Assembly (NCBI GenBank): GCA_017610265.1
Contig: JAFCCH010000010.1
Coordinates: 1 to 45,016 of the forward strand
Reading direction: 5' to 3'
From: Nitrososphaerota archaeon
Lineage (GTDB): Archaea; Iainarchaeota; Iainarchaeia; Iainarchaeales; GCA-2688035
Length of the DNA stretch: 45,016 bases
The notes under the pieces are model-generated. The model was given only the letters and a program-made list of their open reading frames with translations. It was not told where the DNA came from and made no database searches. The position numbers were made by a program, and so were the translations under genes. Positions 16,565-26,345 of this stretch are shown piece by piece (position 1 is the stretch's first letter; every line of letters starts with the position of its first letter).

Positions 16565-17302
16565 ATGCAGGTAATCATTCCGGTTGCAGGATATGCCACA
16601 AGGCTCTTTCCCCTGACAAAAGACAAGCCAAAGGCCTTGCTTGACGTTAAGGGAAAGACAATCCTTGAGCACATTCTGAAACGGATTGAAGACCTTCCAA
16701 ATATTTCAAGCATTTCCATTGTAAGTAATGCCAAGTTCTTTTCTCACTTTGACGACTTTGTCAAAGGCTATAATGCAAAGGTTTCAATAAATGTTTTGAA
16801 CGACGGCACAACAAGTAATGACGACAGGCTTGGGCAGATTGGCGACATTCAGCTTGCAATTGAAGAACAGGGAATTAACGAGGACTTGCTGCTGATTTCA
16901 GGAGACAACTTGTTTAACTTTAGCCTAATGCCTGCCTATAATTTTTTTAAGGAAAAAAATGCAATTGTAAACGCCTTGTATGACATAAAGGATTTGGAGG
17001 CTGCAAAAGAGCTTGGAGTAATGTCAATAGACCCTGTTTCAAGCATTGTCACAGACTTTGAGGAAAAGCCGGTTGAACCAAAGAGCACAAATGTTTCACT
17101 CGGCATTTACTTCTTTCCAAAGGATTCTGTCAAGGAAATAAAGGCCTTTTTGGACAGGGGCGGCAAGCCAGACAAGATAGGCTATCTAATGGCAGAACTA
17201 ACCGGAAAAAAGGCCCTTTTTGGCTTTGTTTACGAGCAAAAATGGTTTGACATAGGTGTTCCAATTGCTTTGGAGAAGGCAAGGAACGAATTTGAGCCAT
17301 AA
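16565..17302 (+). CDS. Sugar nucleotidyltransferase
   Basis: MQVIIPVAGYATRLFPLTKDKPKALLDVKGKTILEHIL. Confidence 0.9.
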   Translation: MQVIIPVAGYATRLFPLTKDKPKALLDVKGKTILEHILKRIEDLPNISSISIVSNAKFFSHFDDFVKGYNAKVSINVLNDGTTSNDDRLGQIGDIQLAIEEQGINEDLLLISGDNLFNFSLMPAYNFFKEKNAIVNALYDIKDLEAAKELGVMSIDPVSSIVTDFEEKPVEPKSTNVSLGIYFFPKDSVKEIKAFLDRGGKPDKIGYLMAELTGKKALFGFVYEQKWFDIGVPIALEKARNEFEP

Positions 17303-17348
17303 GCCCAATTAAATAATTTTTGTTGCTTTATTATTATAGGTTTTTTTA

Positions 17349-18287
17349 ATGAAAACAATTGTTATCACAGGCGGAGTAGGCTTTATCGGAAGCCACTTAT
17401 GCGAACGACTTTTGAAAGAAGGCAATAAGGTAATTGCAGTTGACAACTTTGTTACAGGCAACAAGGCAAATGTTAATGCCTTTCTCTCAAACGAAAACTT
17501 TTCACTAATTGAACACGATATTACAAAGCCCCTGGAGATTGAAGGAGAGGTTGACCAAATTTTCAATATGGCAAGCCCTGCTTCCCCGGTTGACTTTCCA
17601 AGAATTCCAATTGAAATTCTTTTGACAAACTCTCTTGGAACAAAAAATGTTTTGGATTTTGCTGTTTCAAAGAATGCAAGGATTTTACAGGCTTCAACAA
17701 GTGAGGTTTACGGAAATCCTTTGGAGCACCCTCAAAAGGAAACATATTTTGGAAATGTCAATACAATTGGGCCAAGAAGCTGTTATGATGAAGGAAAAAG
17801 GTTTAGCGAAGCCCTTCTACTGGCCTACAAAAGAAAGAAGAACGCAGACATTCGAATTGTAAGAATTTTCAATACTTATGGCCCAAGAATGAGGCCAAAG
17901 GACGGCAGAGTAATGCCAAATTTCATTAATCAGGCATTGGAAGGCAAGCCATTGACTGTTTACGGCGACGGAAGCCAGACAAGGTCTTTTTGTTTTGTGT
18001 CAGATGAGGCAGATGGCCTGATAAAGCTAATGAATTCTAATTATAACAAACCTGTTAATGTTGGAAATTCAAATGAGATGACAATAAAGCAGCTTGCAGA
18101 ACTTGTGATAAAGCAAATTGAAAGCAAAAGTGAGATTGCTTTTGAGCCATTGCCAGGAGACGACCCTGCAAAGAGAAAGCCGGACATTTCCCTTGCAAAG
18201 AAAGAGCTTGGATGGGAACCAAAAATAAGCCTTGAAGAGGGCTTGGCCAAAACAATTGATTGGTTCAGGCAAAGCGCGGGCAAGTGA
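17349..18287 (+). CDS. NAD-dependent SDR, UDP-glucuronate decarboxylase (UXS)-like
   Basis: VITGGVGFIGSHLCERL; FNMASPASPVDF; TIGPRSCYDEGKRFSEAL; RIFNTYGPRMRPKDGRVMPNFI. Confidence 0.87.
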   Translation: MKTIVITGGVGFIGSHLCERLLKEGNKVIAVDNFVTGNKANVNAFLSNENFSLIEHDITKPLEIEGEVDQIFNMASPASPVDFPRIPIEILLTNSLGTKNVLDFAVSKNARILQASTSEVYGNPLEHPQKETYFGNVNTIGPRSCYDEGKRFSEALLLAYKRKKNADIRIVRIFNTYGPRMRPKDGRVMPNFINQALEGKPLTVYGDGSQTRSFCFVSDEADGLIKLMNSNYNKPVNVGNSNEMTIKQLAELVIKQIESKSEIAFEPLPGDDPAKRKPDISLAKKELGWEPKISLEEGLAKTIDWFRQSAGK

Positions 18288-18292
18288 TCTAC

Positions 18293-19723
18293 ATGCCTTT
18301 AAAAATATTGCTGATTCATCCCCCTGCCGATATGTCGGTCAAAAAGGTTCGCATTGAAAAGTCCGCAATTGAAAAATTACACGCTGTAACCGCCCCATTG
18401 GGCCTTGCATATCTTGCGGCAATGGTGAAAGACCTTGATGTAAAAGTTCAGATTTTTGACGCAAACCTTTTTCAGGCTTCCCTTGAAGAAATTGGTGAGG
18501 AAATCAAAAAGGCAAAGCCAGATCTTGTTGGCATTGGAGTAACCTCTGCCTCTGGAAAGGCAGGTGGCCAAATTGCAGACCTTTCAAAGGAACTGGCGCC
18601 AAACGCTCTCACTCTAGTTGGAGGGCCACACATTATTGCAACAGGAACTGAGATGATGGAAATCTTTGCAGGAGTTGACATTTTAATTCCGGGAGATGCT
18701 GAAGAGTCTTTCAGGGAGCTTGTTGAAACACTTCTTGCAAAAAAACCTTTGGCAAAGAGCAGGGGCATTATCTTTAGAGACAAGAAAGGCAAGTTTGTAA
18801 AGACCGAGCCGATTCCTTTGAAGCACTTGGATGATTTGCCAATGCCTGAGTGGGATTTGCTGCCTCCGCTGGACAAGTATAATTTCCAGCCCGCAACTTA
18901 CAGGCGACATCCCCATTCTTTTGTGGTTGCAAGCAGGGGCTGCCCTTACAGATGCGTGTTCTGTCATATCAGCAGGTTCAGGCACCAGGTAAGGGTCAGG
19001 TCTCCTGAAAAGATTGTTGAAGAAATAAAGATTTTATATGAAAAATATGGAATCAGGGAATTCAGGTTTGGAGACGAAATATTTACGTTGAACCACAAGT
19101 GGTGCACTGAAATTTGTGATAGGATAATTAAGGCTGGGCTTGATATTTCCTGGACTTGTGACACAAGACCTGACCGAATGTCTGCAGAGCTTGCCAAAAA
19201 GCTTGCTGAAGCAGGCTGCTGGGCTATTTCAATTGGAGTTGAGTCAGGCTCTCAAAAGATTCTTGACAGAATAAAGAAAGACATTACTTTGCAGCAGGTG
19301 GTTGACACAGTCAAGTATGCACATGATGCAGGCATGATTGTAAGGGCTTTCTTCATGCTTGGCTTTCCGTTTGAGACAAGGAATGACATTGAGCAAACAA
19401 TTGACTTTGCAAAAAGGTCAGGCATTGACTTTTCCCAGTTTAGTTACGTTATTCCATTCCCTGGCACTGAAATTTATGACATTTGCCAGGAAAAGGGCAT
19501 TTATGGGAAATACGGTTGGATGGAGTATGATGCATCAGTCTACACAACCCCAACCTGCTTGCCTGACGGCATAACCAAGGAAGAAATGCAGGTTTACTTC
19601 AAAAGAGCTTACAGGGAATTCTATTTCAGGCCAAAGCTTTGGATTAAGGTATTGCTCAGCATTAGAAGCATGACTGATATCGAACGTTACTGGAAGGGCT
19701 TTTGGGGCCTTATTCATGCCTAA
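18293..19723 (+). CDS. B12-binding-domain radical SAM protein (paralogue 1)
   Basis: N-terminal cobalamin-binding-like domain; SRGCPYRCVFC (CxxxCxxC); C-terminal AYREFYFRPKLWIK. ATG 18293 preferred over the track start 18260. Confidence 0.9.
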   Translation: MPLKILLIHPPADMSVKKVRIEKSAIEKLHAVTAPLGLAYLAAMVKDLDVKVQIFDANLFQASLEEIGEEIKKAKPDLVGIGVTSASGKAGGQIADLSKELAPNALTLVGGPHIIATGTEMMEIFAGVDILIPGDAEESFRELVETLLAKKPLAKSRGIIFRDKKGKFVKTEPIPLKHLDDLPMPEWDLLPPLDKYNFQPATYRRHPHSFVVASRGCPYRCVFCHISRFRHQVRVRSPEKIVEEIKILYEKYGIREFRFGDEIFTLNHKWCTEICDRIIKAGLDISWTCDTRPDRMSAELAKKLAEAGCWAISIGVESGSQKILDRIKKDITLQQVVDTVKYAHDAGMIVRAFFMLGFPFETRNDIEQTIDFAKRSGIDFSQFSYVIPFPGTEIYDICQEKGIYGKYGWMEYDASVYTTPTCLPDGITKEEMQVYFKRAYREFYFRPKLWIKVLLSIRSMTDIERYWKGFWGLIHA

Positions 19724-19765
19724 ACATTAAGCGAAAAATCAGATTTTAAGAAACAGGCAAACAAA

Positions 19766-20485
19766 TCAGATTTTGCCTTCTTTCTTCATTCTTTCCCTGA
19801 ACTGGAAAATTTCTTTTACATAGTCCTTTGTGTCAGAAAAAATCTTAACAGTTGACTTGGTCTCGGGATTTTTTTCAAATTCAACAGGAATTTCCTTTAT
19901 CTTCAGGCCCTCGTAATAGGCGATTGCCATTATTTCCGTGTCCCAAAACCAGTGTTTGTTCTTTGTCTGTGCCAGGATTGGAGCAATCTTTTTCTTGTTA
20001 AAAAATTTACAGCCTGACTCAGTGTCTTTTAACTTAATTTTCAAAAGAACCCGTGTAAACTTGTTGTAGCCTCGGCTTAACACAAATCGATGAATGTTTT
20101 TCCAAGTAATCTTGGTGTGCCTGTCTCCAATTGAAACGTCAAAGCCGTTGTCAATTGCTTCAACAAGTTTTGGAATGTATTTTTCGCTTACCTCCAAGTC
20201 AATGTCAAGGAAGCCGACAATTTCTCCCCTGGCTTTGGCAATTGCGTCTTTTACCGTCTGACCACGGCCCTGGTTGACTGTGTGAAAGTAAGCCTTGGCA
20301 TTTGAATTTTCTGCGGCAATCTTCCTGATGTTGTCTGCCGTTTTGTCTGTGCTTTTGTCGTCGAAGAGAATTATTTCAAACGGCCTGTTCATTTTGCCAA
20401 GCAAGTTCTCCAGCCTTTTGACTGCCTTGAAAATAAATTCTCCTTCATTGTAGCATGGGATTGTGAGGCTTACCATTTTCTTCAT
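19766..20485 (-). CDS. GT2 family glycosyltransferase (dolichyl-phosphate sugar synthase-like)
   Basis: VSLTIPCYNEGEFI; EIILFDDKSTDKTADNIR; GEIVGFLDIDLEVS; WFWDTEIM. Confidence 0.88.
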   Translation of the reverse strand: MKKMVSLTIPCYNEGEFIFKAVKRLENLLGKMNRPFEIILFDDKSTDKTADNIRKIAAENSNAKAYFHTVNQGRGQTVKDAIAKARGEIVGFLDIDLEVSEKYIPKLVEAIDNGFDVSIGDRHTKITWKNIHRFVLSRGYNKFTRVLLKIKLKDTESGCKFFNKKKIAPILAQTKNKHWFWDTEIMAIAYYEGLKIKEIPVEFEKNPETKSTVKIFSDTKDYVKEIFQFRERMKKEGKI

Positions 20486-20494
20486 TTAATCACA

Positions 20495-21688
20495 TTATTT
20501 TTTGTAAAAGTCAAGCACTTTTGTAATGGAGGTTATTACGTCTTCAACATCCTGGTCTGAAAGTTTTGGAGACAAAGGCAAAGAAATTGTCCGGTCTGAA
20601 ATAAATTTCGCGTTTGGAAACTGCTCTTGCTTAAATCCAAAAGTGTCTATGTAATACCTGTGCAAATGCAGTGAAATAAAGTGAATGCCTGTGCCTATGT
20701 TCTCTTTGTGAAGGGCTTGTTGCAAAAAGTTTCTGCCCTTTTTCAGTTTTTCCAAATCAAGCAGTGGAGTATAAAGATGCCTTGCGTGCCTTGTGTTCTC
20801 CTCGGTTTTTGCAGGAAGGAACACAGGCAAGTCCTCAAATGCCTCATTGTATTTCTTCCAGATTTTTTCCCTTTTCTTTAAATTTTTTTCAACCCTTGCA
20901 AGTTGGTGAATGCCGAGAGCTGCCTGCATGTCCATCATGTTAAATTTGTAGCCTGGAAAAACAACTTCGTAGTGCTTAAAGCCCTCGTCGCTGTATCTTT
21001 GCCATGCTCCCTTGCTTAAACCATGTAATGCATATTTTTCAATATCTTCAGCCCACTTACCATTGTTTGTGGCAACCATTCCACCTTCTCCGCATACAAC
21101 GTTTTTTGTCGCATAGAAAGAGAACGCCGTTAAATCTGAAATATTTCCAATCTTTTTGCCCTTGTATTTGGCTTCAACTGCATGGGCAGCGTCTTCTATT
21201 ACAAGCAGGCTGTTGTCTTTGGCAATCCTTTGGATTTCGTCCATGTTACAGGGCCTTCCTGCAAGGTGTACTGGAATTATTGCTTTGGTTTTCTTTGTAA
21301 CTGCTTTCTCAACAAGGTTTGGATCAATGTTCATTGTGTTCTTTTCAACATCAACAAAGACCGGCTTTGCCCCTGCGTGCAGTATAACATTTGCTGTTGA
21401 GGAAAATGTAAGCGGTGTTGTAATGACTTCGTCACCTGGCTTTATTCCTGAGACAATCAATGAGAGAAACATGCCTGCTGTGCAGCTGTTCAATGCTTTT
21501 GTGTGCTTGCAGCCAATGTATTCTTTAAAATCTTTTTCAAAGCGCAGTACTTTTGGGCCTGTTCCAATCCAGCTTTTCTTTAAGCTGTCGACAACCTCGT
21601 CTATTTCTGGCTGTAGTATTTCAGGGCTGCCAAAGACAAGATATTCTTCTCTTACAGGCTTTCCTCCTTCTATTGCAGGTTTTTTCAT
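20495..21688 (-). CDS. DegT/DnrJ/EryC1/StrS family PLP-dependent sugar aminotransferase
   Basis: GDEVITTPLTFSSTANVILHAGAKPVFVDVE; VIEDAAHAVEAKYKGKKIG; AFSFYATKNVVCGEGGMV with PLP lysine. Confidence 0.93.
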   Translation of the reverse strand: MKKPAIEGGKPVREEYLVFGSPEILQPEIDEVVDSLKKSWIGTGPKVLRFEKDFKEYIGCKHTKALNSCTAGMFLSLIVSGIKPGDEVITTPLTFSSTANVILHAGAKPVFVDVEKNTMNIDPNLVEKAVTKKTKAIIPVHLAGRPCNMDEIQRIAKDNSLLVIEDAAHAVEAKYKGKKIGNISDLTAFSFYATKNVVCGEGGMVATNNGKWAEDIEKYALHGLSKGAWQRYSDEGFKHYEVVFPGYKFNMMDMQAALGIHQLARVEKNLKKREKIWKKYNEAFEDLPVFLPAKTEENTRHARHLYTPLLDLEKLKKGRNFLQQALHKENIGTGIHFISLHLHRYYIDTFGFKQEQFPNAKFISDRTISLPLSPKLSDQDVEDVITSITKVLDFYKK

Positions 21689-21845
21689 TGAGTCCTTTCC
21701 TAAATTTGTGTTTTTTGCTTAAGCATTACTTACTCTGTGAATTTAATGAATTGAGCTAAAAAGCATTAAAAATCATAACGTTATCAGAATTGTACCAAAC
21801 TTTTTTGCGATGCTTTTTATTACTATTGTCTTAATGGATTTTTAT

Positions 21846-22364
21846 ATGCCGGTCAACGAAATGCCCTATGATCACTGGAATCCGCTTGTAAGGTTTTACT
21901 TTAATGGCATCCTAAAGAAGGCCGTTAAACTTGCAGACCTTAAGACAGGGGAAACAGTGCTTGACTTTGGCTGCGAAAGCCAACAGCTCAAGAAATTTAT
22001 TCCAAAGGGTGTGAAATATGTGGGATTTGACATTGTTCCGGGAAATTCAGATCTCAAGGATTATAGGCAGGCAAGGCCAAACGTTGTTTTTGCTTTAAGC
22101 GTGTTGGAACACCTTGAGGAAAAGGAACTTGAATATACTTTAAATGACTTTAAGCAAATGGGTGTCAAAAAGCTTGTTGTAAGCTTGCCGACAGAACACT
22201 TCATTTCAAAGATTTTGGCCTGGCTTCATGGTTTTAGTGAAGAACACGAGGACGAGCACAAAACAAACTGGAAAAGCGTTTACAAAATTCTTTCAAGCAG
22301 GTTAAAGCAGGAAAAAACAGCCGGCTTTTACACAATGCAAAAAATGAGTGTCTGGGCTCTTTAA
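21846..22364 (+). CDS. SAM-dependent methyltransferase-like protein
   Basis: LKTGETVLDFGCESQQLKKFI; YVGFDIVPG; VFALSVLEHLEEKEL. Start ambiguous (track start 21810). Confidence 0.72.
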   Translation: MPVNEMPYDHWNPLVRFYFNGILKKAVKLADLKTGETVLDFGCESQQLKKFIPKGVKYVGFDIVPGNSDLKDYRQARPNVVFALSVLEHLEEKELEYTLNDFKQMGVKKLVVSLPTEHFISKILAWLHGFSEEHEDEHKTNWKSVYKILSSRLKQEKTAGFYTMQKMSVWAL

Positions 22365-22412
22365 TTGAAAACAATTCTAACAGATAATTTAATGGTGAAT
22401 TTTTAGGGGTGA

Positions 22413-23885
22413 ATGATTATGTCTGAACAACTTTTGTCCTCGGTAAAAAACAAGACAATTTTTGGAATGATTGCCTTATTCCTTGTTTTAATGGTTGCAA
22501 ACCTTCTTCTTTCAAGGCCCAATCCAGATGAAGGAATTCATATGATGGGCGGGTGGCTTTTGCTGAATGGAACAGTCCTTTACTCAGAGCTTTTCTCAAT
22601 GTATGCTCCTGGAAGCTATTTTATTCTTGCGGCATTCTATTCCTTGTTTCCTGCAGACTTTGTTGTAAGTAGGCTTTTGATGCTTGCAGTAAACCTTGGT
22701 TCTCTTGTAGCATTCTTTGCCTTGTGCAGAAAGCTTTTGGACGAAAGGGCTTCCTTGATTGCGTTATTTTTCTACGTGGTCTGGAGTGTTTTTACAATTT
22801 CCTGGAATGTTCTAATGGAACCATTTATGACACTTTTTGCAATTCTTTTGGTTTACTTTGTCTTAACCTATCTTGAATCAAAAAAGCTTCAGGATCTTGC
22901 TCTTGCAGGCCTGTTTATTGCAAGCATTGTCATGATGAAGCAGACAATGCTGTTCTTTTCAACAGCCGCATTGTTTTTCCTAATCATTAAGGCAAGGCCT
23001 TCCCTCAAAGAGTATGCGGTTTTAGGAGTTTCCTATGCCCTGCTTCCCTTGCTTTTTCTTTACTACCTTTTTTCAAACAATGCCTTTTTTGACTTTGTTG
23101 ACCAGGCAATTCTTTACAACCTTGCCCACTCTTCGCTTTTTGCTTTTAGGTTTCACCTTGGCTGGATTGCGGTAACTGCCTTGTTTGTCTCGGTCTTTGC
23201 ACTTGCTGCTCTTTTGTTTCTTTCAAAAAAGCTTAGAATCAAGAAGGACAAGGGTCAGCTTTTGTTTATTTGGATTGTTTTAACTCTTCCAACCTTGCTG
23301 CCTGTTCTTGGCTGCTGCCACCACCACCTGCCTTTGGTGCCTGGCTTTGTGATTCTTTTCACCCTTGCCTTTGACTCTGTTTTCTTCAAAGGAGACGGCT
23401 TTAGCCTTAAGGGCTTTGATGCAAAGCCTTTACTGAAAGGATTTTTGGCTTTGGTTTTTGTGGCAAGCATTGTGGGTTCAGGTATTTACCTTTCACAATA
23501 CTTTTTCCAAAATGATTTCGAGGACTTGTTTGAAGTAGCTGAATTTGTTAATGAAAATAGTTCTCCTGAGGACAAAATTCATGTAACCTACTGGGATGAA
23601 GAAGTTTACTTCTTTGCCTTAAGAAAGCCGGCCACAAGATACCTTTACCACCCATTTTTGTTTGAGGCAGAGGAAAAGGCATTTCAGGCAGAGGTTGTTC
23701 AGGCACTTGAGGATGAAAAAGCAATTTTCGTGGTGGACTTTGCAAGAGACGATGAACCCATGCAAAGCGAGGGAGAAATGTCAGAATATATCCTTGAAAA
23801 TTACTCTCTTGTAAAAACACAGGAAATGGATCCTGCTCTCTACAACACTTTTAACTATGGCTTTGTTTTGCAGAGAAACGAGTAA
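22413..23885 (+). CDS. Polytopic glycosyltransferase, GT39/ArnT-PMT-like
   Basis: RPNPDEGIHMMGGWLLLNGTVLYSELFSMYAPGSYF plus many TM segments. Preceded by aggggtga. Confidence 0.82.
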   Translation: MIMSEQLLSSVKNKTIFGMIALFLVLMVANLLLSRPNPDEGIHMMGGWLLLNGTVLYSELFSMYAPGSYFILAAFYSLFPADFVVSRLLMLAVNLGSLVAFFALCRKLLDERASLIALFFYVVWSVFTISWNVLMEPFMTLFAILLVYFVLTYLESKKLQDLALAGLFIASIVMMKQTMLFFSTAALFFLIIKARPSLKEYAVLGVSYALLPLLFLYYLFSNNAFFDFVDQAILYNLAHSSLFAFRFHLGWIAVTALFVSVFALAALLFLSKKLRIKKDKGQLLFIWIVLTLPTLLPVLGCCHHHLPLVPGFVILFTLAFDSVFFKGDGFSLKGFDAKPLLKGFLALVFVASIVGSGIYLSQYFFQNDFEDLFEVAEFVNENSSPEDKIHVTYWDEEVYFFALRKPATRYLYHPFLFEAEEKAFQAEVVQALEDEKAIFVVDFARDDEPMQSEGEMSEYILENYSLVKTQEMDPALYNTFNYGFVLQRNE

Positions 23886-23908
23886 CGGCTTTTCTTTAAG
23901 AAAAAGAA

Positions 23909-24637
23909 TTAGTCTCGCCCAAGCTTTCTTAATTCAGTGAGCCTTCTTTTCTTCAAGCTTAAAACGCTTCCAAACAGGCTGAGGGCTGCTGAAAAAATGT
24001 TCAAAGTACTTCCTCTAAAACCGTAATCACCCTCGATTGGAACTTCCTTTACACTGAAGCCAAGCCATTCACACACCATTAATATTTCAGTGTCCCAAAA
24101 CCATTGCTCGTCTTTTACAAAGGGCAATGCTTTTTTGATTGCTCTTTTTTTGAATCCCTTCATGCCACCCTGATAATCCCTTATCTTTCCACCAAGGATT
24201 ATTCTGACAATTAGGTTGTAGCTTCTTCCCAAAAACTTTCTCGTAAAAGGGCTTTTGAATTCAGACTTTGGATTGTGCTTGCTTGTAATTGCAATGTCGT
24301 AGCCTGACTGGATTTTTTTAACAATTTCTCCAATATATTTAGGCCCTATTTCAAGGTCTGCGTCTGTGTAAATTTGAATTGCTCCCTGTGCCTTTCCGAA
24401 GCCAATTGACAAAGCCCTTCCCTTGCCAACTCTTTCAGCCCTGTAAACAACACTTACTCTCTTGTCCTTTGCCGCAATTTCTTTTGCAACTTTAAGAGTA
24501 TTGTCGGGATTTTTTCCGGTAACAATCAGAATTTCGTAGTCTTTTGAAAAGCGCTGTATTTCAAGGCTTACGTCCTTGACGGTTTTTTCCAAAAATCTTT
24601 CAGATTTATAAGCCGGAATTACTACTGACAACATCAT
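23909..24637 (-). CDS. GT2 family glycosyltransferase
   Basis: LSVVIPAYKSERFLEKTV; GAIQIYTDADLEIGPKYI; WFWDTEILMVCEWLGF. Confidence 0.88.
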   Translation of the reverse strand: MMLSVVIPAYKSERFLEKTVKDVSLEIQRFSKDYEILIVTGKNPDNTLKVAKEIAAKDKRVSVVYRAERVGKGRALSIGFGKAQGAIQIYTDADLEIGPKYIGEIVKKIQSGYDIAITSKHNPKSEFKSPFTRKFLGRSYNLIVRIILGGKIRDYQGGMKGFKKRAIKKALPFVKDEQWFWDTEILMVCEWLGFSVKEVPIEGDYGFRGSTLNIFSAALSLFGSVLSLKKRRLTELRKLGRD

Positions 24638-24686
24638 ACTGCTTCACTATCTATGAATATTAAAAACCTTTAAATGATTTGCCTGT

Positions 24687-26345
24687 CTATGGGCAGGTTT
24701 CTCTTGCAAAAACAACAAGCATGTCATACTTTCCGTTCTCAATTGTTCTGCATCTCTTAAATTTCTGTAATGCTTGATTTAATTCATTCTCAGGCTCTTC
24801 TAAGAGCTCTGGCACAACCAAAGCATAGTCTGCTTTCTCAAAATCGCTTGGTTCTGCAATCACAAGTTTTCTTTTCTCTTGAAAAAGGGCTTCAACACTT
24901 GCATCAGGTGTGAAAATTTTGTCAAACAACGGCTTTCTGATTGACAAATCATATTTGTAAATTTCTTTGTAATAATTTGCTGTAAAATATGCCTCTTTAG
25001 TGTAAACAATAGAGTCTTCCGGAATGCTTGTAACAAATTCTGAAATTCCCTTAAAGTCGTGGACCATGACAACATTAATGCTTCCAACAAGGAAGACTGC
25101 CACAAGAAGGCCTGCAATCATTTGCCTTGTTCTTGGAAATTTCTTTATTGAAGCAAGCATAAAGCTTACAAGCATTATCGCAGGCAACTCGTATCCAAGT
25201 GCCCTGTTGGTCCTCTTCATGGTTAAAACACTAAAGAAGAACACAAACGCTCCGATTCCAATTAAGAGAATAGATGCTAGTTCATAATTTTTGCTCTTAA
25301 ATGCATGGTATGCCGCAAATGGCAATGCAAACGCAAGCAAAAGCATAAAAAACGGCGAGTAAAAGAAGTTCATTACCTTAAACAGGAACAAAAAGTCCTC
25401 GCTTGGAAGACCCTCTGTTTCAACAGCCTCTGCAATCGGTGCGCTCATATGGGCTTCTGTCAAATCCCATCTTTCCCCTCCACCTCTTTCCTCCCAACCT
25501 CTTGCACTCTCAAACTGGTTTAGGATAAGAGGAGTGTAAAAAAGCACTACTGTAATTATAAGTGTTGCAAAGATTGCAACATTTTTTTTGTTCTCCTTTT
25601 TCAAAAGCTTTTCTTTGTTAATCCAGGCAATTCCTGCAAAGAATGGAATAATAATGAGGGTTGGAAACCTTGTTGCAAAGGCAAGCCCTGCAAGTGCTCC
25701 TGCAAGAGGCAAAAGGTTTGGCTTTTTTTGGGCTTCGAAGAAAACTGCAAGTGAGGCAAATGCAAGGAACCATCCAAGCGGTCCAAGGAATGACGTGGCT
25801 GACATAAAAACATTGTATGGGGAAAACAGAATCAATGCAAATGCAAGAAAGCCTGCATTTTTGTTCCACTTGCGTCCTATGAAAAGGCCGACAAATGCAA
25901 GCCCAACCATTGCAAGGCTTGAAACAAGTTCTCCTGCGATGTTTGGCGCAAGGCCTGTAACAAAAATTGTGGCTGCTGTTGTCAGCACAAATAAGGGAGG
26001 GGGAGCCTGCATCAAATAAGGAATTCCCAAGCCGAATTTGGCAATCAAAAGAACAGCTGCGATGGCAATTGTTGCCTTAAAACTTCTTTTGATAATTATA
26101 AGATATGCCGAGGCGATTGCAATTACCGCAAGAACAACTGCTACAAGGGGGGCGCTCCATAAAAGATAGGCAATTTTGTATGCATAAGTTACAAAGAAGA
26201 CCTCGTCTCCGCTTATGTCTGTTGAATTGATAAAGAAAAGCCTCAAAGCTATTCCAATAAATGTAATTACTGCAAGGCCGATGAATGTCTGCCTGTCTTC
26301 CTTGTAAAATTTCTTTAGCTTGTCAGCCACGTCCTTTAAGCACAT
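24687..26345 (-). CDS. Polytopic glycosyltransferase, GT39/ArnT-PMT-like
   Basis: ALRLFFINSTDISGDEVFFVTYAYKI, at least 10 hydrophobic segments. Confidence 0.82.
   Translation of the reverse strand: MCLKDVADKLKKFYKEDRQTFIGLAVITFIGIALRLFFINSTDISGDEVFFVTYAYKIAYLLWSAPLVAVVLAVIAIASAYLIIIKRSFKATIAIAAVLLIAKFGLGIPYLMQAPPPLFVLTTAATIFVTGLAPNIAGELVSSLAMVGLAFVGLFIGRKWNKNAGFLAFALILFSPYNVFMSATSFLGPLGWFLAFASLAVFFEAQKKPNLLPLAGALAGLAFATRFPTLIIIPFFAGIAWINKEKLLKKENKKNVAIFATLIITVVLFYTPLILNQFESARGWEERGGGERWDLTEAHMSAPIAEAVETEGLPSEDFLFLFKVMNFFYSPFFMLLLAFALPFAAYHAFKSKNYELASILLIGIGAFVFFFSVLTMKRTNRALGYELPAIMLVSFMLASIKKFPRTRQMIAGLLVAVFLVGSINVVMVHDFKGISEFVTSIPEDSIVYTKEAYFTANYYKEIYKYDLSIRKPLFDKIFTPDASVEALFQEKRKLVIAEPSDFEKADYALVVPELLEEPENELNQALQKFKRCRTIENGKYDMLVVFARETCP

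Noticed and set aside
21156-21722. 188-aa plus-strand ORF antisense to the DegT aminotransferase
   Set aside because: Shadow ORF; the minus-strand gene has an intact PLP motif.
25588-26019. 143-aa plus-strand ORF antisense to the GT39-like gene
   Set aside because: Shadow of a hydrophobic membrane-protein gene.
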